In this document: one piece after another, positions 59,801-64,000 of the stretch
How positions within the stretch are numbered: the stretch's first letter is position 1
Layout of the letters: every line of letters starts with the position of its first letter
Assembly (NCBI GenBank): GCA_023055425.1
Contig: JALGPY010000002.1
Span: 49,685,321-49,749,320 of the forward strand
Direction of reading: 5' to 3'
DNA from: Linanthus parryae
Lineage: Eukaryota; Streptophyta; Magnoliopsida; Ericales; Polemoniaceae
DNA: 64,000 bases
Program-made: the position numbers and the translations under genes
The notes under the pieces: model-generated
What the model was told of the DNA's origin: nothing
Seen by the model: only the letters and a program-made list of their open reading frames with translations
Databases searched by the model: none

Positions 59801-62800
59801 AGGAAACTTTTAGGATGGTGCCGTGACCGTTTCAGACACTGTTAATGCTAGCAACTAATAGGCAGTTATTCAATAATTGAAACTGTACATTGCTTAGTTA
59901 TGCTATCTGCACAACCTCTTACTCTGTACAATGAGGAAACACGTGGAAGACTTCATCTGTGACTTTCTTCTTCATGTTTTTTGAGTGTTTAAGTTATTTG
60001 GATGTTGATGAACTTCCTTGACTTGCAAACTAGATTTTGGTCTGTCGATGGGTCAGCTATCTTCCTGGGCATCAGATGTGGTCATCAATTGATAATTAAT
60101 TATCTTTAAAGCAATCAGATCTATGTCATATTATAAAACCGTTGTCATACTAGAATTCAGAGTGGTAATATATACATTATGTTTGCAATATCCCCAGTCA
60201 ACCCCTTAGCTGCTCATTCAGGAAAGGCTAGCAGTGATGCCTGGTTGCTTTTAGTTTCGTCTCTTGTACCCAAGCACTAGGTTTCATGCATCACTGTATT
60301 CTTTTTAGCGAGGCCATGAGGGATTACATTGGTACCGGACATTTCCTTCCGGAACCTCATTTTCACGATGCAAAATGCACGTAACATCATATTGCCATGG
60401 CTCTTTAGCAAGAGTTAATTAGAGGTCCAGAGGCCCCATGATCATCTTAGAACACCAACTTACATGTTTTTCCCAGGAAAATGCCGAGCATGAATGACTA
60501 TACATTTACAGTACTCGTCAGCAGAACAATAGCTCAATAGTTTCAGCTAATTGCAGATGTAAAGTTCACACAACTCTGTAGCATATTTATGATCTAAAAT
60601 TTCAAGCAAACTTGAAACTCTGAATTCATATCCGCTAGGATCTCATCTCATCACTGTTAAGTTGAATCCTTCAGTGAACCGAGACTGCTGAGAGGATTAC
60701 TTGGGCATGTGAGGGCCTACGATGATGATTATGTTCTTTAAAGCTCAGCCAAAAGGAGACTCTTGGTTAGCATACTCATGCATAGGAAAATACATGAGAA
60801 AGAAATTGTACCGCAGGAAAAAGATAGAGATGCACACACCAGCCGTTCTACAGCCTTTATAATTGCCTTAAATTCTCGATGTCCAGGAAAAGATCGAAGT
60901 TGGGTCAACTCCTAAAAAAAGTGTTAATTTCCACTGTTGAATCAAGACCCCGGTAATGTTCCTTTATAGGACATGCCATGGTTTCTCCCATTTTTAGGCG
61001 GTCTTAGGCAACCGTTCCCAAATCTATGAAACATTAGTCTTTCAGAACCTGATCAACAAGCTAAAGACTGATGACTATACTATTCTTTGCTTGTATTTTT
61101 GCAATCTTCCATTAATATGCTGTGCTGAATTGTCTTTCTCTTATTTTATTTATCAGGTCTTTGATTTATATGGAGTTGGTTTACGAAAGGCTTTCTCAAC
61201 ACCCTCGCTCTCCAAGTTACTGAAACTGAAGGTATTTAACATATTGATGTCTTGATAAATTTGGAACTACCATGCTTCTGTTCTTAGACAACCTTAATTG
61301 TAGATTGGGGCTAGATGAAAACTATATGTTTAAGATGAAGGAAAATAGATTTAGATAAGCAAAATAAGTTAATCTGGAAAATGTGTTTATATCTCCTCTC
61401 TCTGATTCTTCATTGCAAAATTACAGTTAACTATTACCTGCTATATTATTATCTGAAAAAATGAATTAGGGCTATAAGAAGGCAAGATTGATGCACTGTA
61501 AAGCTAGAAAAACCTTCTAACCAAACAAAAAGAAAGAACTGACATGTATATTAATGTCCAAAAGTAGCAACGTATACCATTAAGTATCATTTTCTCCTTC
61601 GACTAGATTCATTCACATTGGTATTGAAGAACTGAATAATACAATAAAGAAACACCTCTGAGCAATTGAGCATCAAAGTTAATAACATGCCACTTACTCT
61701 CAAAGTTGAACAAGATTAATACTGAAAAATTACCATCAGAACGAGGTATAAAGATCGCTAAATATGTAGTGCTTCTGGGTTGTGCAAGAGATCAAGACAG
61801 TGGATGGAAGACATATAGATTAGTTATTGGAGGACAAAGGAAGAGAATTCGATATGGTAGCAAAGTGAAGCAAAACAAAATACTGAAAGAGGAAAAAAGG
61901 GGTTATCTTCTTGAGGTTTTCTGTCAAATACAAATCAGAGCGATTTGTGGGAATATTGAGATTAGAGGAAATAGTTCAAAGAGAGACAGGTTCCCGCAGT
62001 GGCTGACAGTAGCTTCAAGTGCATGTGTTAATTGGGAAAACAGTTACCAAAATTCTAAGCGCTACTTTAAATGGTCATACTATATTAGGATGCTTATTTT
62101 GTCTGGTGTAGCGTAATTACATACTCCGCATATCGTGAGTGGCTGTTTTCACTTTGCAACCTGAAATAAAAGAGCTGTCGACCAGTTGAAAGCTCTACAG
62201 TGGTGGCCCTTCATGAGTTTGGTTGATGTTACCTGATATAGTTCTTGATACCAAATGTTCCCTCAATGGCCAGTAAACTGTAACATTCTGCAGCTCTTTG
62301 ATTATTCTCGAGGAACTAATTGTGTTTGGTAAGATATTTTTCCTCACTGAGAAAACGAATGAACCATTGCTCGTGGTCATCTTACAATAATTCAGAATGC
62401 ATGCCTGCATGGGTTTTAAGTGCTTTTGATTATTGCATAAACATGTGCAATTGCATTATAACAGCCTCGAAAATTTGCTTATACTTAGCACATTGTATAG
62501 GTTGGCAAATTGTCTACCGGCGACTCTTTAGACATGTCGCCACAGGATGAGGCATCAATCCAAGCGAACGATGCAACAGTGAAGGATATGGAGGTAATCA
62601 TGTCTGCTTTTTGGCACAAACATCCATGATTGGGATGTGATTTAACGTAATATTTTCATCCAGCTGCAATTCGGTGACATAATGTTTTTCATCTCAATCT
62701 TCTAATCTCTGGCTATTCTTTTCATAAATGTTTGCATGAATGATTATCATAAAATGCACATCCAATATATGTACATAAGTATGTCTGTTCGAATATATGA

Positions 62801-63677
62801 CATAACAGAAAGCACCTAGGGCATCACTTAGCATTTTCTGCAGTATAGATTTTATTATTTGGGGTTACACCTTCTGTTTCTTGTTTTCTGTATTAAGCTG
62901 ATTCTATCATCTATGATCAACAGTAAAGAGTTGTTCAGTGTACGTGTAATCTTTCTTTTGTGAAAGGGTTAAAAGACATAATTTACTTTTATCTGTCAAC
63001 TGGTTGGTGTTTCTTCCTCCCCATATTGGTTGTTGAACTCCTACATGCCGCAATGACATCATGAACAACTTTTATCAATCATCTAGCGAGATTCTATTTG
63101 GGGTAGAATATCTAGCAAAGAAAGCTTTGACAAAAAAATTGAGCAGTACATTACATAGCATCTCGAATGGATCATGGAAACTGCATTATTAGCAAAAAAT
63201 GAAGAAATTAATGACATATCAAGGTCCAACAGGGTATGGAAACCAGCATGCATTTTGCAAAAGATGCATTTTCTCTATATTTAAAGAATTAGAAAGTAGA
63301 TGCAAAATAATATGTCTTTGTCTCTACTCTTACACATCTCACCATTGCACAATTTAACTAATTATCACCAAATAAATTGTACTGTTGGAGTGGACCATCA
63401 AAATGTCTATAATGCAAAGTTCATTTTACATTTAATCTGAGTAACCTGTTCTCAGAATCAATCCTTGTGGCCTTTGCAGGGAGCTGCTGTAGCTTATGTA
63501 GCAGAAATGTTGAAAGTCCCCTCAATCTTTGTTAAAGCTGTAACCGACATTGTGGACGGCGATAAGCCAACCGCGGAAGAATTTTTGCAGAATCTATCTA
63601 TTGTCACCGCTGCACTTGACCAATCAGTCACCGAAATCGTTGATTTCCTCAGCGGGAAGTGCCTCTCGGAACTGTGA
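50811..63677 (+). CDS. MTN: 5'-methylthioadenosine nucleosidase (8 exons)
   Basis: Exons: 50811-50913, 51035-51101, 51855-51946, 53018-53124, 53631-53705, 61157-61231, 62501-62593 and 63480-63677; all introns are GT..AG and phases join. The product is 269 residues, close to Arabidopsis MTN1 (about 267). It hydrolyses 5'-methylthioadenosine to adenine and 5-methylthioribose in the Yang (methionine salvage) cycle, clearing the by-product of ethylene, polyamine and nicotianamine synthesis. Family enzymes are cytosolic dimers; no targeting peptide is seen here. Visible active-site landmarks are E39 in AMQTEALP, E204 in DMEGAAVAY, and the catalytic D227 in VTDIVDGDKP. INAGTAGGF and FHDRRIPIP are family signatures. 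The start follows a poly-Pro N-terminus and has a good context. Intron 5 is 7451 bp because of transposon insertion. No defect was seen; splicing across that intron is assumed. Confidence 0.95.
54003..54128 (-). repeat. 3' LTR of the intronic copia element
   Basis: 126 bp. It lacks 8 bp present in the other LTR (GTGAAAGT after AAAACGT) and carries several substitutions, so the insertion is old. Confidence 0.9.
54355..54610. repeat. Probable nested MITE, GTATCGG-rich
   Basis: Repeated short motifs such as AACGGTATCGG and CGTATCGG interrupt the copia coding remnants between RNase H and reverse transcriptase. I could not define both ends, so the superfamily is unknown. Confidence 0.35.
56053..56118 (+). 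other. tRNA-like module with A and B boxes
   Basis: Box A TGGCTCAGTTGG (56053-56064) and box B GGTTCGAATCC (56108-56118) match Pol III internal promoter consensus with 43 bp between them. The 7-bp acceptor stem does not pair, so this is not a functional tRNA gene. Confidence 0.6.
56186..56240 (-). other. Second tRNA-like module, facing the first
   Basis: On the minus strand, box A-like CCAGCGAAGTGG (56240-56229) and box B GGTTCGACTCT (56196-56186). It converges on the first module, with 67 bp between the two B boxes. Acceptor-stem pairing is again absent. Confidence 0.55.
58134..58538. mobile_element. PIF/Harbinger (Tourist-type) MITE
   Basis: 405 bp with ends GAGCATCTCCAATGG and its exact complement, and the 3-bp duplication TAA on each side (58131-58133 and 58539-58541). 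GAGCATCTCCAA ends are typical of this group in plants. No transposase. Confidence 0.9.
58667..59324. mobile_element. hAT MITE with 8-bp duplication
   Basis: 658 bp. The ends are CATAGTTGTCA and its exact complement; the perfect duplication TCAAGAAT lies at 58659-58666 and 59325-59332. The interior repeats GAATCG motifs (GAATCGAATCG, GAATCGTAAGATT) near both ends, which may be transposase binding sites. Confidence 0.9.
61232..63479 (+). other. Introns 6 and 7 of MTN, nothing else recognised
   Basis: Apart from exon 7 (62501-62593) there is no coding evidence. A 136-codon open frame at 61706-62116 has no recognisable domain and lies within intron 6. Confidence 0.7.
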
Positions 63678-64000
63678 TGCCCTTTTAAGACTTTGGATTT
63701 CGGATGGATTACACATATCAGAGGAAGCTTATTTTTTAAAGAAAGCTATTATTACTGCTAGATATCATTTGGTTTGTAAGGCAGTTTGACTTAGCTACAC
63801 TGGGTCACTGTTTTGAATGCCCTAGAAGGTTATCTTTTGCTGCTGCTAATTTTATGACTTGGTAGCTAAGCCGGTGTACTTTCGCCGTGTATGGAAACCG
63901 GTGTGTATTGTGCGTAATTCTAAACATTTATAGTTTCTGGTTTCTGAATTGTCTTTTACCTTTACCATCCCGCTCCTTTCTGCTTTTTGAGGACTAGATG
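63678..64000 (+). other. 3' UTR and downstream flank of MTN
   Basis: Follows the TGA at 63675-63677. No AATAAA signal is present; T-rich stretches near 63830-63960 could belong to a plant-type poly(A) region, but the end of the transcript cannot be placed. Confidence 0.5.

Larger units (their letters stand above)
53706..61156 (+). other. Intron 5 of MTN, enlarged by transposons
   Basis: Donor GTAAGT at 53706 and acceptor TATCAG at 61156. Without the copia element and one target copy the intron would be about 1.9 kb. 59569-61156 holds nothing recognisable. Confidence 0.9.

Noticed and set aside
61706..62116. 136-codon open frame in MTN intron 6
   Set aside because: No recognisable domain, low-complexity Lys/Arg-rich start, and it lies between two well-supported exons with good splice sites.

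Overview
This window looks like a nuclear segment of a flowering plant, probably a eudicot. The evidence is a spliced plant-type gene with GT..AG introns, AT-rich intergenic DNA, and many plant transposon families (Ty1/copia, Ty3/gypsy chromoviruses, CACTA, Mutator-like, hAT, PIF/Harbinger, mariner-like and a Helitron-like end). I could not identify the species. The only intact host gene I recognise is a 5'-methylthioadenosine nucleosidase gene (MTN) on the + strand at 50811-63677, with eight exons and 269 residues. Almost everything else is transposon or captured or decayed gene sequence.

Layout. 1-8647 is a minus-strand region holding exon-sized pieces of unrelated plant genes: an alpha/beta hydrolase, a GHKL-ATPase, a broken cysteine synthase, and pieces I do not recognise. 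It ends in a sequence that resembles a Helitron 5' terminus, so I read it as a partial gene-fragment carrier. 8648-16812 is intergenic DNA with small transposons: a Mutator-like MITE, a second MITE, a 212-bp foldback, and a 1.8-kb Mutator-like element with a perfect 9-bp target duplication sitting inside a mariner-like element.

16813-47012 is one 30.2-kb nested block. The outermost and oldest element is a copia retrotransposon. A very young Tekay-like gypsy element (23598-34974) lies in its RNase H region. Its 3' LTR is split by a CACTA element (36218-37545) and by a minus-strand gypsy element (37952-46950). That last element is structurally strange. Its upstream LTR is replaced by a 54-bp inverted stub, so both outer ends are the same U5 terminus in inverted orientation, and a perfect 5-bp target duplication flanks the whole. 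This is the most unusual thing I found.

47013-50495 carries a decayed copia fragment and a Mutator-like element with a nested hAT element. That Mutator-like element ends about 315 bp upstream of the MTN start codon. MTN intron 5 is 7.45 kb because it holds a decayed antisense copia element (54003-59563) with matching target duplications. This copia element is itself loaded with a PIF/Harbinger MITE, a hAT MITE and an insertion carrying two convergent tRNA-like Pol III promoter modules.

The transposon genes form a layered insertion history rather than a pathway. The single metabolic gene belongs to the methionine salvage (Yang) cycle, which removes methylthioadenosine made during ethylene, polyamine and nicotianamine synthesis. 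All homology calls are from reading translated sequence by eye; no database was searched.
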